The notes: a model not told the origin generated them from the sequence alone. A stretch of 64,000 nt of DNA from Schlegelella_A sp036496385 (GCA_036496385.1 DASXLD010000127.1:1-64000), one strand, 5' to 3'; positions 26,833 through 36,236 are shown, counted from the first letter of the stretch. Program-made: numbers and translations.

Positions 26833-26849
26833 GTGAAAGTAATTTACAC
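26833..26849. promoter_or_regulatory. Upstream RpiR/HexR-like operator (imperfect)
   Basis: GTGAAAGTAATTTACAC matches the perfect palindrome at 26978-26994 in 6 of 8 arm pairs. It lies about 145 bp upstream of that site, a spacing that would allow looping between two bound dimers. Confidence 0.5.
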
Positions 26850-26941
26850 GCCGCCGGGCTTCGGCGCCGTGGCTCCTGGCGCCTGCTCCACCCCGGTCGG
26901 CTCACGGACGATGCGGCCGAAGTCAACCGGGATCTGCCGCA

Positions 26942-26969
26942 TTGACGCCGCATCCCGGCAGCGTAGACT
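26942..26969 (+). promoter_or_regulatory. Promoter of the D-amino-acid/dipeptide operon
   Basis: TTGACG (26942-26947) and TAGACT (26964-26969) are separated by 16 bp. Predicted initiation is near 26976, immediately before the palindrome at 26978-26994 and about 90 bp before the first gene. Confidence 0.6.
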
Positions 26970-26977
26970 GCTCGCGA

Positions 26978-26994
26978 GTGTAATTAAATTACAC
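26978..26994. promoter_or_regulatory. RpiR/HexR-type operator
   Basis: GTGTAATTAAATTACAC is a perfect palindrome with 8-bp arms around one A. It matches the TGTAAT...ATTACA form known for HexR and other RpiR-family regulators. It covers the predicted transcription start of the operon, which itself encodes an RpiR regulator (33822-34730), so autoregulated repression is the simple reading. Confidence 0.7.
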
Positions 26995-27064
26995 CGAGCG
27001 GCAGCAGCAGATGCTGTCGCGACCAGCGCCGGGCGTCCGGCGCACGCGTCGCCAAGGAGAGCCC

Positions 27065-28645
27065 ATGCCTCGCATCACCCAGGAATTCGCGCCGTTCGGC
27101 CACGCCTTGCGTGCCTGTCGCGCCATCGCGCCGATCGCCGTCGCCGCGGCGATCGCTCTTGCCAGCACCGGGACGCCCGCCGCTCCGCCCCGGGGAGGAG
27201 CCGCCAACATCGCGATGATCGGCGAGCCGCAGACGCTCGACCCGATGGCATCGACCGCCGACCTGGTCGGCACGATCATGTTGCACGTGTACGAGCTGCT
27301 GTACACGTTCGATGCCAACTGGAACGTGGCACCGATGCTCGCCGAGAGCTTGCCGGCGATCTCGAACGGCGGCCTCGTCTACACGATTGCGTTGCGCAAG
27401 GGCGTCAAGTTCCACAACGGCCGCGAGATGACCTCGGACGACGTCCTCGCCTCGCTCAAGCGCTGGATGGACACCGCGCCGCGCGGCAAGGCGGTCGCCA
27501 AGGAAATCAAGAGCGTCGAGGCCAAGGGGCCGAACGCGATCGTCATCACCCTCAACCGGCCGTACGCGCCGCTGCTGGCACACCTGGCGCTGCCCAACGG
27601 CTTCGCCGCGATCATGGCCAAGGAGTCGATCGCCACGCCGCTGACCCAGTTCGTCGGCACCGGCCCCTACATGTTCAAGGAGCGCAAACCCGACCAGTAC
27701 GTTCAGCTGGTGCGATTCGATGGCTACAGCGCCCGCAGCGAGCCGGCGAGCGGCTATGCCGGCAAGCGTGAAGCCCTGCTCGACGAGCTGCGCTTCATCC
27801 CCGTGCCCAACGCCAACACGCGCGTCGAAGGATCGCTGTCGGGGCAGTACCACTTCGCCGATCTGTTGCCGGTCGAGTCGTATGCGCGGCTCGAGGCCGC
27901 GGCCAACGTGAAGCCGGTCCTGACTGCGCCCTTCGGCTTTCCGTATCTCGTGCTCAACACCAAGCAGGGCCCGCTTGCCAACGTCACGTTGCGCCAGGCG
28001 GTGCAGGCGAGCCTGAACGACGCCGACATGCTTGGCGCGGGCTTCGGCGACCCGAAGTTCTACAGCGCCGAGGCCAACCATTACGCCAAGAACACGCCGT
28101 TCTATTCGATGGCCGGGACCGAGCACTACGGCAAGGGCGACGCGAAGAAGGCGGCGGCGCTCGTCGCCGCCGCCAAGTACGACGGCACGCCGATCAAGAT
28201 CCTCACCAGCCAGCAGTACGACTTCCACTACCGGATCGCGCTGGTGATGGCCGAGAACCTGAAGGCCGCCGGGTTCAAGACCGACATGCAGGTGGTCGAC
28301 TGGTCGACCCTGATCCAGCGCCGCAACGACCCCGCGCTGTGGGACATCTACATCACCCACTCGGCCGTCCTGCCCGAGCCGACGCTGACTCCGCCGCAGC
28401 TCGGCGACGGCGCGCCGGGCTGGTGGAGCTCGCCGGCCAAGGACGCGGCGCTGGCCGCGTTCAACGCCGAATCCGATCCGAAGAAGCGCGGCGCGCTGTG
28501 GGGCAACATCCAGTCGGTCGTCTACACCGAGGTGCCCTACATCCGGGTCGGCAATTTCAACAGCGTGACGGCGCGCTCGAGCAAGCTGGAGGGCTATGTG
28601 GCGATGCCGTGGCCCTTCTTCTGGAACACGGGCCTGCAGAAGTAA
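27065..28645 (+). CDS. Peptide/opine-type ABC transporter substrate-binding protein (DppA-like)
   Basis: A periplasmic family-5 binding protein of 526 aa. A signal peptide (about 1-40, with a hydrophobic run to ...STGTPAAP) is followed by IGEPQTLDPMASTADLVGTIMLHVYELL and a typical SLPAI-x-NGGLVYTIALRKGVKFHNG segment. ATG 27065 has AAGGAG six bases upstream; an in-frame ATG at 27011 adds 18 residues of leader. It is the first gene of an operon with two permeases, two ATPases, a PLP enzyme, an RpiR regulator and a D-aminoacylase, so the ligand is likely a D-amino-acid-containing peptide or N-acyl-D-amino acid. Confidence 0.9.
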   Translation: MPRITQEFAPFGHALRACRAIAPIAVAAAIALASTGTPAAPPRGGAANIAMIGEPQTLDPMASTADLVGTIMLHVYELLYTFDANWNVAPMLAESLPAISNGGLVYTIALRKGVKFHNGREMTSDDVLASLKRWMDTAPRGKAVAKEIKSVEAKGPNAIVITLNRPYAPLLAHLALPNGFAAIMAKESIATPLTQFVGTGPYMFKERKPDQYVQLVRFDGYSARSEPASGYAGKREALLDELRFIPVPNANTRVEGSLSGQYHFADLLPVESYARLEAAANVKPVLTAPFGFPYLVLNTKQGPLANVTLRQAVQASLNDADMLGAGFGDPKFYSAEANHYAKNTPFYSMAGTEHYGKGDAKKAAALVAAAKYDGTPIKILTSQQYDFHYRIALVMAENLKAAGFKTDMQVVDWSTLIQRRNDPALWDIYITHSAVLPEPTLTPPQLGDGAPGWWSSPAKDAALAAFNAESDPKKRGALWGNIQSVVYTEVPYIRVGNFNSVTARSSKLEGYVAMPWPFFWNTGLQK

Positions 28646-28717
28646 GAGGCAAGGGCGGCACGTCGCCTTGGAATCCGGCGCGCCGGTGCCAGGGAGACCG
28701 CGTCGCCAAGCCACGGC

Positions 28718-29659
28718 ATGACCCGCTATCTCGCATCGCGCTTCGCCGGCATGGCGGTCGTGATGCTCCTGGTCGCGACGCTGGTGTTCTTCATCACCCG
28801 CCTCGCTCCCGGCGACCCTGCGGCGGTGATGCTGGGCGAGCAGGCGACCGCCGCCGACATCGCGCAATTGCGCGCCTCGTACGGGCTCGACAAGCCCTTG
28901 CCGGTGCAGTTTGCCTACTGGCTGAAGGAGCTCGCGCGCGGCAACCTCGGCCAGTCGATCTTCCTGCAGCGCCCGGTCACGCAGGCGCTCTGGGAGCGGG
29001 CCGAGCCGACGCTCTTCCTGACGCTCTTTTCGATCGCCATCGCGACTTTGATCGGCGTTCCCTGCGGCATCGTCTCCGCGGTCTGGCGCGGCCGCGCGAT
29101 CGACCAGGTGTTCTCCGGATTCGCGATGCTCGGCGCCAGCATCCCGAGCTTCTGGTTCGGCCTGATCCTGATGCAGATCTTCGCCGTCGCCCTCGGCTGG
29201 TTTCCGGTCGCGGGCTACGGCGATCCGGGCGTGCCACTCGCCGATCGTCTCCATCACCTGGTGTTGCCGGCGATCGTCCTCGGCGTCGTCAACTCCGCGC
29301 TGATCCTGCGCTTCACGCGCGCGAGCATGCTCGACGTGCTGGGCGAAGACCACATCCGCACGGCGCGCGCCAAGGGTGCCTCCGAGGCGCGCGTGATCCT
29401 GCACCACGCCTTGCGCAACGCCCTGATTCCGGTGCTCACCGTGCTCGGCCTCACCTTCGCGCTGCTCATCGGCGGCGCGATCGTCACCGAGACCGTGTTC
29501 GGCCTGCCCGGGATCGGCAACCTGGTCGTGTCGGCGGTGCTTCGGCGCGACTATCCGGTCATCCAGGGCGCCTTGCTGGTGATCGCCGGGCTCTATGTGC
29601 TGATCAACCTGGCGATCGACCTGCTCTACCTGGTCGTCGATCCGCGCGTCACCTATTGA
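28718..29659 (+). CDS. Peptide ABC transporter permease (DppB-like)
   Basis: A 313-aa inner-membrane permease with six helices. It has the DppB N-terminus (RFAGMAVVMLLVATLVFFITRLAPGDPA) and the EAA loop RTARAKGASEARVILHHALRNALIP (about 220-245). It forms the channel with the DppC-type protein encoded 4 bp downstream. Confidence 0.92.
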   Translation: MTRYLASRFAGMAVVMLLVATLVFFITRLAPGDPAAVMLGEQATAADIAQLRASYGLDKPLPVQFAYWLKELARGNLGQSIFLQRPVTQALWERAEPTLFLTLFSIAIATLIGVPCGIVSAVWRGRAIDQVFSGFAMLGASIPSFWFGLILMQIFAVALGWFPVAGYGDPGVPLADRLHHLVLPAIVLGVVNSALILRFTRASMLDVLGEDHIRTARAKGASEARVILHHALRNALIPVLTVLGLTFALLIGGAIVTETVFGLPGIGNLVVSAVLRRDYPVIQGALLVIAGLYVLINLAIDLLYLVVDPRVTY

Positions 29660-29663
29660 AGCG

Positions 29664-30500
29664 ATGAACACCGCGCTGTTCGCCAAGCTGTTCCGGCGCC
29701 GGCTCGTGCTCGCGGGCGCGGTCATCCTCGCCGCCGTCGCGCTGCTGGCGCTGTTCGCGCCCTGGCTCACGCCCTACGATCCGATGGCGTTGAAGATCCT
29801 GGACCGGCTGCAAAGCCCGCGCGCCGCGCACTGGTTCGGCACCGACGAGCTCGGCCGCGACGTCTTCTCGCGCGTCATCTTCGGTGCGCGCTACTCGCTC
29901 CTGATCGGCGCGCTGGTGGTCGTGATCTCGATGGTCTGCGGCGTCCTGCTGGGGTTGGCGGCGGGGTTCTTCCGCCGCCTCGACGGGCCGGTGATGCGCC
30001 TCGTCGACGCGATGATGTCGTTTCCCGACATCCTGCTCGCCATCGCCCTGGTCGCGGTGCTGGGCGCGTCGATGACGAACGTCATCCTGGCGCTGGCGAT
30101 CGTCTACACGCCGCGCGTCGCCCGCGTCGTTCGCGCTTCGACGCTGGTCGTGCGCGAACTGCTGTTCATCGAAGCCGCGCGCGCGCTCGGCATCTCGACC
30201 TGGCGGATCCTCTTCATCCACATCCTGCAGAACATCGCTTCGCCGATCCTGGTCCAGGCGACGTTCATCTTCGCCTACGCGGTGCTCGCCGAAGCGGGGC
30301 TGTCGTTCCTCGGCGTCGGCGTGCCGCCGGTGCTGCCGACCTGGGGCTCGATGATCTCGAGCGGCCAGCAGTTCGCGCATCAGGCGATCTGGCTGGTCGT
30401 CTTTCCCGGCATCGCGATCATCCTGTCCGCGCTTTCGCTGCAGATGGTGGGCGACGGCTTTCGCGACCTGCTCGACCCCAAGCTGCGGAAGGCCTTGTGA
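29664..30500 (+). CDS. Peptide ABC transporter permease (DppC-like)
   Basis: A 278-aa permease. The DppC motif HWFGTDELGRDVFSRVIFGAR is at about 53-73 and the EAA loop EAARALGISTWRILFIHILQN near 172-192. It overlaps the following ATPase start (GTG 30497) by 4 bp, so the two are translationally coupled. Confidence 0.92.
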   Translation: MNTALFAKLFRRRLVLAGAVILAAVALLALFAPWLTPYDPMALKILDRLQSPRAAHWFGTDELGRDVFSRVIFGARYSLLIGALVVVISMVCGVLLGLAAGFFRRLDGPVMRLVDAMMSFPDILLAIALVAVLGASMTNVILALAIVYTPRVARVVRASTLVVRELLFIEAARALGISTWRILFIHILQNIASPILVQATFIFAYAVLAEAGLSFLGVGVPPVLPTWGSMISSGQQFAHQAIWLVVFPGIAIILSALSLQMVGDGFRDLLDPKLRKAL

Positions 30501-31513
30501 GTACCGCGCCCGGTCCGCTGCTCCGGGTCAGCCATCTGCATACGCAGTTCGCGACCGAGGCCGGTCTGGTGCGGGCGGTCGAGGATGTTTCGTTCACGCT
30601 CGACGCCGGCGAGACGCTGGCGGTGGTCGGCGAATCCGGCTCGGGCAAGTCGGTGACGAGCTTGTCGATCATGGGGCTGATCGCCGATCCGCCCGGTCGC
30701 GTCGCCGGCGGCGAGATCCTGTTTCGAACGCGCGCCGGCCCGGTCGTCGATCTCGCCCGGATGCCGGCCCGGGCGCTGCGCAAGCTCCGCGGCCGCGACA
30801 TCGCGATGATCTTCCAGGAGCCGATGACCAGCCTCAACCCGGTGTTCAGCGTCGGCGATCAGATCGCCGAGGCGGCGGTCCTGCACTTGGGGCTGGCACC
30901 GGCCGCGGCGCGGCGGCGCGCGCTCGAAATGCTCGAGCTGGTCGAGATCCCGGCCGCGAAGCAGCGCCTCGGCGAGTATCCGCATCAGCTCTCGGGCGGC
31001 ATGCGGCAACGGGTGATGATCGCGATCGCTCTCGCCTGCAACCCCTTGCTGCTGATCGCCGACGAGCCGACGACCGCCCTCGATGTCACCATCCAGGCGC
31101 AGATCCTGGCGCTGCTCGACAAGCTGCGGCGCGACATCGGCATGGCGGTCCTGTTCATCACCCACAATCTCGGCGTCGTCGCCGAGATCGCCGACCGCGT
31201 CGTCGTCATGTATGCCGGCAGGGTGGTCGAGGAGGGCGACGTGCGAGCCCTGTTCCGGGCGCCGCGCCATCCGTACACGCAAGGCCTGCTCGCCTGCCTG
31301 CCGCGCCGTGCCCTCGACAGCGCCGTGCGTGGGCCAAGGCGACGCCTGAATGCGATCGCCGGCCAGGTGGCGAGCCCGCTCGACCCGTTGCCGGGTTGCG
31401 CCTTCGCGCCGCGCTGCGCCCTGGCTGTTGCCGAATGCGCGATGGCGATGCCGCCGCTGGCCGACATCGCCGCCGGTCGGCGCTCGCGCTGCCTGCGCTG
31501 GAGCGCATTGTGA
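30497..31513 (+). CDS. Peptide ABC transporter ATP-binding protein (DppD-like)
   Basis: A 338-aa ATPase with Walker A GESGSGKS (near 47-54), signature LSGGMRQRV, Walker B LLIADEPTTALD, and the C-terminal oligopeptide-transporter extension with the Cys-rich PGCAFAPRCALAVAEC segment that may bind an Fe-S cluster. The start is GTG inside the preceding stop. Confidence 0.92.
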   Translation: MSTAPGPLLRVSHLHTQFATEAGLVRAVEDVSFTLDAGETLAVVGESGSGKSVTSLSIMGLIADPPGRVAGGEILFRTRAGPVVDLARMPARALRKLRGRDIAMIFQEPMTSLNPVFSVGDQIAEAAVLHLGLAPAAARRRALEMLELVEIPAAKQRLGEYPHQLSGGMRQRVMIAIALACNPLLLIADEPTTALDVTIQAQILALLDKLRRDIGMAVLFITHNLGVVAEIADRVVVMYAGRVVEEGDVRALFRAPRHPYTQGLLACLPRRALDSAVRGPRRRLNAIAGQVASPLDPLPGCAFAPRCALAVAECAMAMPPLADIAAGRRSRCLRWSAL

Positions 31514-31532
31514 GAAACCCTTGAGCGAGCCG

Positions 31533-32495
31533 ATGCTGAGCGTCCAAGGCCTGAAGAAATACTTCGGCCGGCACGACCAGCGAGTTCGCGCGGTCGACGA
31601 TGTCAGCTTCGACATCGCGCCCGGCGAGGTCCTCGGCCTGGTCGGCGAATCGGGATCCGGGAAAAGCACGATCGGTCGTTCGGTGCTGAAGCTGATCGAG
31701 CCGAGCGCCGGTGCGATCCGCTTCGAAGGCGTCGATCTCGTGCCCTTGTCGGCGCGGGCGATGCGGCCTTATCGGCGGCGCCTGCAGATCATCTTCCAGG
31801 ACCCGTATGCGAGCCTGAATCCGCGCCGGCGCGTCGGCGACACGCTCGCCGAGGCGCTCGCCACGCACGGGCTGCACCCGGGACCGGCGCGCGCGCCACG
31901 GATCGCCGAGCTGCTGGCGCTGGTCGGGCTCGCGCCCGAGCACGCCCGCCGCTATCCGCACGAATTCTCGGGCGGGCAGCGCCAGCGCATCGGCATCGCC
32001 CGCGCGCTCGCGGTCGAGCCGCGCTTCATCGTCGCCGACGAGCCGGTGTCGGCGCTCGACGTCTCGATCCAGGCGCAGGTCCTCAACCTGCTCTCGGACC
32101 TGCGCGAGCGCTTCGGCTTGACGATGCTGTTCATCTCGCACGACCTCGACGTCGTCGAGTACCTGTGCGATCGCATCGTCGTCCTCTATCTCGGCAAGAT
32201 CATGGAGATCGCACCCGCCGGCGAGCTGGTCCGGGCGCCGCAGCATCCCTATACCGAGGCCTTGCTCGAGGCCTCGCCGCGGCCCGACCCCGAGGCGCGG
32301 CGCGCGCGCCGGCTGCTGCAGGGCGACATCCCAAGCCCGCTCGATCCGCCTTCGGGCTGCGTCTTTCGGACGCGCTGTCCCTACGCGTACGACGCCTGCG
32401 CAAGGTCGGTTCCGCCGTTGCGCGAAGTGGCGACGGGCCGCTTCAAGGCGTGCCTGCGCGACGACATATTCCCCATCGGCGGAGCAACGCCATGA
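31533..32495 (+). CDS. Peptide ABC transporter ATP-binding protein (DppF-like)
   Basis: A 320-aa second ATPase with Walker A GESGSGKS, FQDPYASLNPR, signature FSGGQRQRIGIARAL, Walker B FIVADEPVSALD, and the Cys motif SGCVFRTRCPYAYDAC near the end. I start at ATG 31533 (MLSVQGLKKYF); TTG 31521 is a close alternative. The longer frame from 31350 overlaps DppD and is not family-like. The stop overlaps the next ATG by 4 bp. Confidence 0.9.
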   Translation: MLSVQGLKKYFGRHDQRVRAVDDVSFDIAPGEVLGLVGESGSGKSTIGRSVLKLIEPSAGAIRFEGVDLVPLSARAMRPYRRRLQIIFQDPYASLNPRRRVGDTLAEALATHGLHPGPARAPRIAELLALVGLAPEHARRYPHEFSGGQRQRIGIARALAVEPRFIVADEPVSALDVSIQAQVLNLLSDLRERFGLTMLFISHDLDVVEYLCDRIVVLYLGKIMEIAPAGELVRAPQHPYTEALLEASPRPDPEARRARRLLQGDIPSPLDPPSGCVFRTRCPYAYDACARSVPPLREVATGRFKACLRDDIFPIGGATP

Positions 32496-33799
32496 ACGCC
32501 ATCGACCTCAGCCCGATCCTTGCCGAAGTCCTCGACCCGACGACCAAGGGCTATCCGCTCGGCGCCGCACCGCTGCCGATCTCGGCCATCGGCACGCAGG
32601 GCTGGAGCCTGCTCGGCGGCGACCTGACGATGCCGCTGGCGGTGATTCGCGATTCGGCGCTGGCTCACAACCACGTCTGGATGCGCGACTTCACGGCCGC
32701 GACCGGCGTCCTGCTGGCACCGCACGGCAAGACGACGATGGCGCCGCAGATCTTCGCCCAGCAGCTCGCCGCCGGCGCCTGGGGCATGACGGTGGCCAAC
32801 GTGCAGCAGCTCTGCATCTGCGCGCGCTTCGGCGTGCGCCGCGTCCTGATGGCGAACCAGCTGCTCGGTGCGCTCGAAGTGGCAACCGTGATCGACCTCC
32901 TGCGCCGACACCCGGATCTCGAGTTCCATTTCCTGGTCGATTCGCTCGCGCAGCTCGCGGCGATCGAAGCCGTCGCGGCCACCCTCCCGCCGCCCCGCAA
33001 GCTCGGCGCGCTGCTCGAGCTCGGCGTGCCGGGCGGACGCACCGGCGCTCGCACCCACGAGGCGGCGCTGGCCTTGGCGCGCCAGGTCGCGGCGAGCCGC
33101 TTCGTCGCGCTCTCGGGGCTCGAGTGCTACGAAGGGCTGCAGATCAGCGGCGATGCAGCGCAGGACGCGCTCACGGTCGGCGCCCTGATGCAGCGCCTGA
33201 AGGCGCTGGCGGTCGCCTGCGATCGCGAGGGTCTGTTCGCCGGGCCAGCCATCATCCTGACCGCCGGCGGCTCGGCCGCCTTCGACATCGTCGCGCGCGA
33301 GCTGCCGGTGCGCCTGTCCAAGCCCGTCCTGACCATCCTGCGCAGCGGCTGCTACGTGACGCACGATTCCGGCAACTACGAGCGCCTGCTCGCCGGCGTC
33401 AAGGCGCGCAGCGGCGGCGAGTGGCAGACGCGCCCGGGCCTGCAGCCGGCGCTCGAAGTGTGGTCGCGGGTGCAATCGTGCCCCGAGCCGGGGCTGGCGA
33501 TCCTGACCATGGGCAAGCGCGACGCCTCGTACGACATCGAGATGCCGATCCCTCGCAAGCGCTTTCGCGCCGGGCCGGACGCGCCGCCGCGAGCGGTGCC
33601 GGCGGGCTGGACGATCGCGGCCATGAACGACCAGCACGCCTACCTGCGCTGGGGCGCGGACGAGGCCGACCCGCCGCGGGTGGGCGACCTGATCGGCTGC
33701 GGCATTTCGCATCCGTGCACGACCTTCGACAAGTGGCGCGTCCTGTTCACGGTCGACGACGCCTATCGCGTCACCGGCGCGATCCGCACCTACTTCTGA
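32492..33799 (+). CDS. D-serine deaminase-like PLP enzyme (amino acid deaminase, DSD1/D-threonine aldolase fold)
   Basis: A 435-aa fold-type III PLP enzyme. The alanine-racemase-type barrel has the PLP lysine K80 in LLAPHGKTTMAP, and the C-terminal domain has a probable zinc site GCGISHPCTTFDKW (His and Cys). The family covers D-serine dehydratase, D-threonine aldolase and poorly studied 'amino acid deaminases'. In this operon it probably converts a free D-amino acid released by the D-aminoacylase into a keto acid. ATG 32492 overlaps the ATPase stop by 4 bp. Confidence 0.85.
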   Translation: MNAIDLSPILAEVLDPTTKGYPLGAAPLPISAIGTQGWSLLGGDLTMPLAVIRDSALAHNHVWMRDFTAATGVLLAPHGKTTMAPQIFAQQLAAGAWGMTVANVQQLCICARFGVRRVLMANQLLGALEVATVIDLLRRHPDLEFHFLVDSLAQLAAIEAVAATLPPPRKLGALLELGVPGGRTGARTHEAALALARQVAASRFVALSGLECYEGLQISGDAAQDALTVGALMQRLKALAVACDREGLFAGPAIILTAGGSAAFDIVARELPVRLSKPVLTILRSGCYVTHDSGNYERLLAGVKARSGGEWQTRPGLQPALEVWSRVQSCPEPGLAILTMGKRDASYDIEMPIPRKRFRAGPDAPPRAVPAGWTIAAMNDQHAYLRWGADEADPPRVGDLIGCGISHPCTTFDKWRVLFTVDDAYRVTGAIRTYF

Positions 33800-33821
33800 T
33801 CGCCGCCGGGCCCGCAGCATC

Positions 33822-34730
33822 GTGCGCTCTCCTCGCTCCCCTGCGCGCCCACCGGTGAGCGACCTGCTGGTCGCCATGCGCGAAAGCTCGGCCTCGCTCT
33901 CGCAAGCGCAGCGGCAGGTCGCCGCGGCCATGCTCGACGACCCGGAGTTCGCCCTGCGCGCCAACGTCGATGCGCTGGCGCAGCGGGCCGGCGTGAGCCC
34001 GCCGACGATCACCCGCTTTTGCCGCGCGCTCGGCTATTCCGGCCTGCGCGAGTTCAAGCTGCGCCTGGCGCACACGCTGGCGGTCGGCAAGTCGACGCTG
34101 CACCGCGCGGTCAGGAGCGGCGACGACATGCAGGCGGTCACGCACAAGGTCCTGCAGGACGCGGTCAGCGCCCTGTCCAACCTCGAGCGCCACGTCGTTC
34201 CCGAAGACCTCGAGCGCGCCGCGACGCGCATCGCCCGGGCGCGCCGCGTCGACTGCTACGGCGTCGGCAACGTCTCGATGTTCATGGCCAGCGACGCCCA
34301 GGCACGCTTCGCTCGCCTCGGCATGAATGGCGGCGCGTACTTCGACGCGCATCTGCAGCTGATCTCGGCGGCGACGATGAGCCGGCGCGACGTCGTCCTC
34401 GCGATCTCGTACGTCGGCCGGATGAGGAGCCTCCTGCAGGCGGTGGCGGTGGCCCGCGAGCAGGGCGCGCTGGTGGTCGCGATCACCCAGCCGCGAACGC
34501 CGCTCGCGACGATGGCCGACGTGGTGCTGCCGGTGGTGGTTCCGGTCGACCGCGCCATGCGCGTCGGCACTGAAGCCTATCTGGCGCAACTGACCTATCT
34601 CGAGATCCTGATGGTGGGCGTCGGCCTGCGCCGCGGGCCGGCTTCCTTCAGAAAGCTCAAGCGCGTGCGCCAGGTCCTGAAGGAACGCGGCTCCGAGAGC
34701 GAGCCGCATCCGGTCATGCCCTCGGCGTGA
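33822..34730 (+). CDS. MurR/RpiR family transcriptional regulator
   Basis: A 302-aa regulator with an N-terminal RpiR helix-turn-helix (about 15-90; LAQRAGVSPPTITRFCRALGYSGLREFKLRL) and a C-terminal SIS domain (about 125-260; DCYGVGNVSMF, VVLAISYVGRM). SIS domains usually bind phosphosugars, though RpiR proteins in amino-acid operons exist. The start is taken as GTG 33822; a GTG at 33855 is possible. It is probably the protein that binds the palindromes at 26833 and 26978 in front of this operon. Confidence 0.88.
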   Translation: MRSPRSPARPPVSDLLVAMRESSASLSQAQRQVAAAMLDDPEFALRANVDALAQRAGVSPPTITRFCRALGYSGLREFKLRLAHTLAVGKSTLHRAVRSGDDMQAVTHKVLQDAVSALSNLERHVVPEDLERAATRIARARRVDCYGVGNVSMFMASDAQARFARLGMNGGAYFDAHLQLISAATMSRRDVVLAISYVGRMRSLLQAVAVAREQGALVVAITQPRTPLATMADVVLPVVVPVDRAMRVGTEAYLAQLTYLEILMVGVGLRRGPASFRKLKRVRQVLKERGSESEPHPVMPSA

Positions 34731-34757
34731 CCGCGACCGAGACCAAGGAGTTGTGAG

Positions 34758-36236
34758 ATGCCATCCGGAACCGGCGCGGATTCACCCAACTGGCTGCTGC
34801 GCGGCGGCACCGTCATCGACGGCAGCGGCGCGCCGCGCTTCGCCGCCGATGTGCGCATCGAGGGCGAGCGCATCGTCGCCGTCGGCGCGAATCTGGCGCC
34901 GAAGGGCGCCGTCGTCGTCGACGCCGGCGGCAGGATCGTCGCGCCGGGATTCATCGACGTCCATACCCACGACGACCAGATCGTCCTCTCGGCGCCGCAC
35001 ATGCTGCCGAAGATCAGCCAGGGCGTCACCACCGTCGTGGTCGGCAACTGCGGCATCAGCCTGGCGCCGCTGGTTCACGCCAACGTGCCGCCACCGTTGA
35101 ACCTGCTGGGTGGAGCCGATAAGTACGTCTATCCGACGATGGCCGCCTACGTCGCGGCCGTCGACGCAGCGCGACCGGCAGTCAACGTCGCCGCGCTGGT
35201 CGGCCATTCGACCTTGCGGGTCGCGACCATGAACGATCCCTATCGCGCGGCGACTCCGGCCGAGCAGGAGCGGATGTGCGAGCTGCTGCGCGAGGGGCTC
35301 GCGGCCGGTGCCGCCGGCCTGAGCTCGGGCGTCTTCTATGCCACCGGCGCGGCAGCCGACATCGACGAGCTGGCGCTGCTGGCCGGCATCACCGGCGCGG
35401 CCGGCGGTGTCTACACGACGCACATCCGTCAGGAAATGGACAAGGTCCTGGATTCGCTCGACGAGGCCTTCGCCACCGCCCGGCGCGGCAACGTGCCGCT
35501 GGTCGTCTCGCACCACAAGTGCGCCGGGCCGAGCAACTGGGGGCGCACGGCGCAAACGCTGGCCCACATCGATGCCGCGCGCCGGGACCAGGCGATCGGC
35601 CTGGACTGCTACCCGTACATCGCCGGCTCGACGGTGCTGCGCAGCGAAATGGTCGATGGCGTCATCGACATTCTCATCACCTGGTCGACGCCGCACCCGG
35701 AAATGGCGGCGCGCACGCTCGCCGACATCGCCCACGAATGGCACTGCGGTCAGAAGGAAGCGTGCGAGCGTCTGCAGCCTGGCGGCGCTTGCTACTTCCA
35801 GATGCGCGAGGACGATGTCCAACGCGTCCTGCAGTATCCGGCGACCATGATCGGCTCCGACGGTCTGCCGCACGACCAGCACCCGCATCCGCGTCTGTGG
35901 GGAACCTTCCCACGCGTCCTCGGGCACTACAGCCGCGAGCTCGGCTTGTTCCCGCTCGAGACCGCCGTGCACAAGATGACCGGTTTGTCGGCGCACCGGT
36001 TCCGGCTCGCGGGCCGCGGCGAGATCCGTGTCGGCGCCTACGCCGACATCGTCGTGTTCGATGCGGCGACGATCAGCGATACCGCCACCTTCGAGCGACC
36101 GAAGGCGCAGGCCGTGGGCGTTGACTGCGTGATGGTGAACGGCAAAGTCGCGTATCGCTGCGGCGACGACGAACCGAGAAGAAACGGGCGGTTCCTGGCC
36201 CGGGAGCCGATGTCAGGAACGAGGACGTGCGAGTAG
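34758..36236 (+). CDS. N-acyl-D-amino-acid deacylase (D-aminoacylase)
   Basis: A 492-aa amidohydrolase-superfamily enzyme that hydrolyses N-acyl-D-amino acids to a fatty or acetyl acid plus a D-amino acid. Metal-site residues are visible: H69 and H71 in DVHTHDD, C98 in GNCGIS, THIRQE and SHHKC histidines, and the catalytic aspartate in GSDGLPHDQHPHPR. ATG 34758 has AAGGAG nine bases upstream. It closes the operon that begins with the DppA-like gene, and its product would feed the PLP enzyme. Confidence 0.92.
   Translation: MPSGTGADSPNWLLRGGTVIDGSGAPRFAADVRIEGERIVAVGANLAPKGAVVVDAGGRIVAPGFIDVHTHDDQIVLSAPHMLPKISQGVTTVVVGNCGISLAPLVHANVPPPLNLLGGADKYVYPTMAAYVAAVDAARPAVNVAALVGHSTLRVATMNDPYRAATPAEQERMCELLREGLAAGAAGLSSGVFYATGAAADIDELALLAGITGAAGGVYTTHIRQEMDKVLDSLDEAFATARRGNVPLVVSHHKCAGPSNWGRTAQTLAHIDAARRDQAIGLDCYPYIAGSTVLRSEMVDGVIDILITWSTPHPEMAARTLADIAHEWHCGQKEACERLQPGGACYFQMREDDVQRVLQYPATMIGSDGLPHDQHPHPRLWGTFPRVLGHYSRELGLFPLETAVHKMTGLSAHRFRLAGRGEIRVGAYADIVVFDAATISDTATFERPKAQAVGVDCVMVNGKVAYRCGDDEPRRNGRFLAREPMSGTRTCE

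Noticed and set aside
26984..29770. 928-codon minus-strand open frame
   Set aside because: Antisense to the DppA/DppB-like genes; no recognisable domain.
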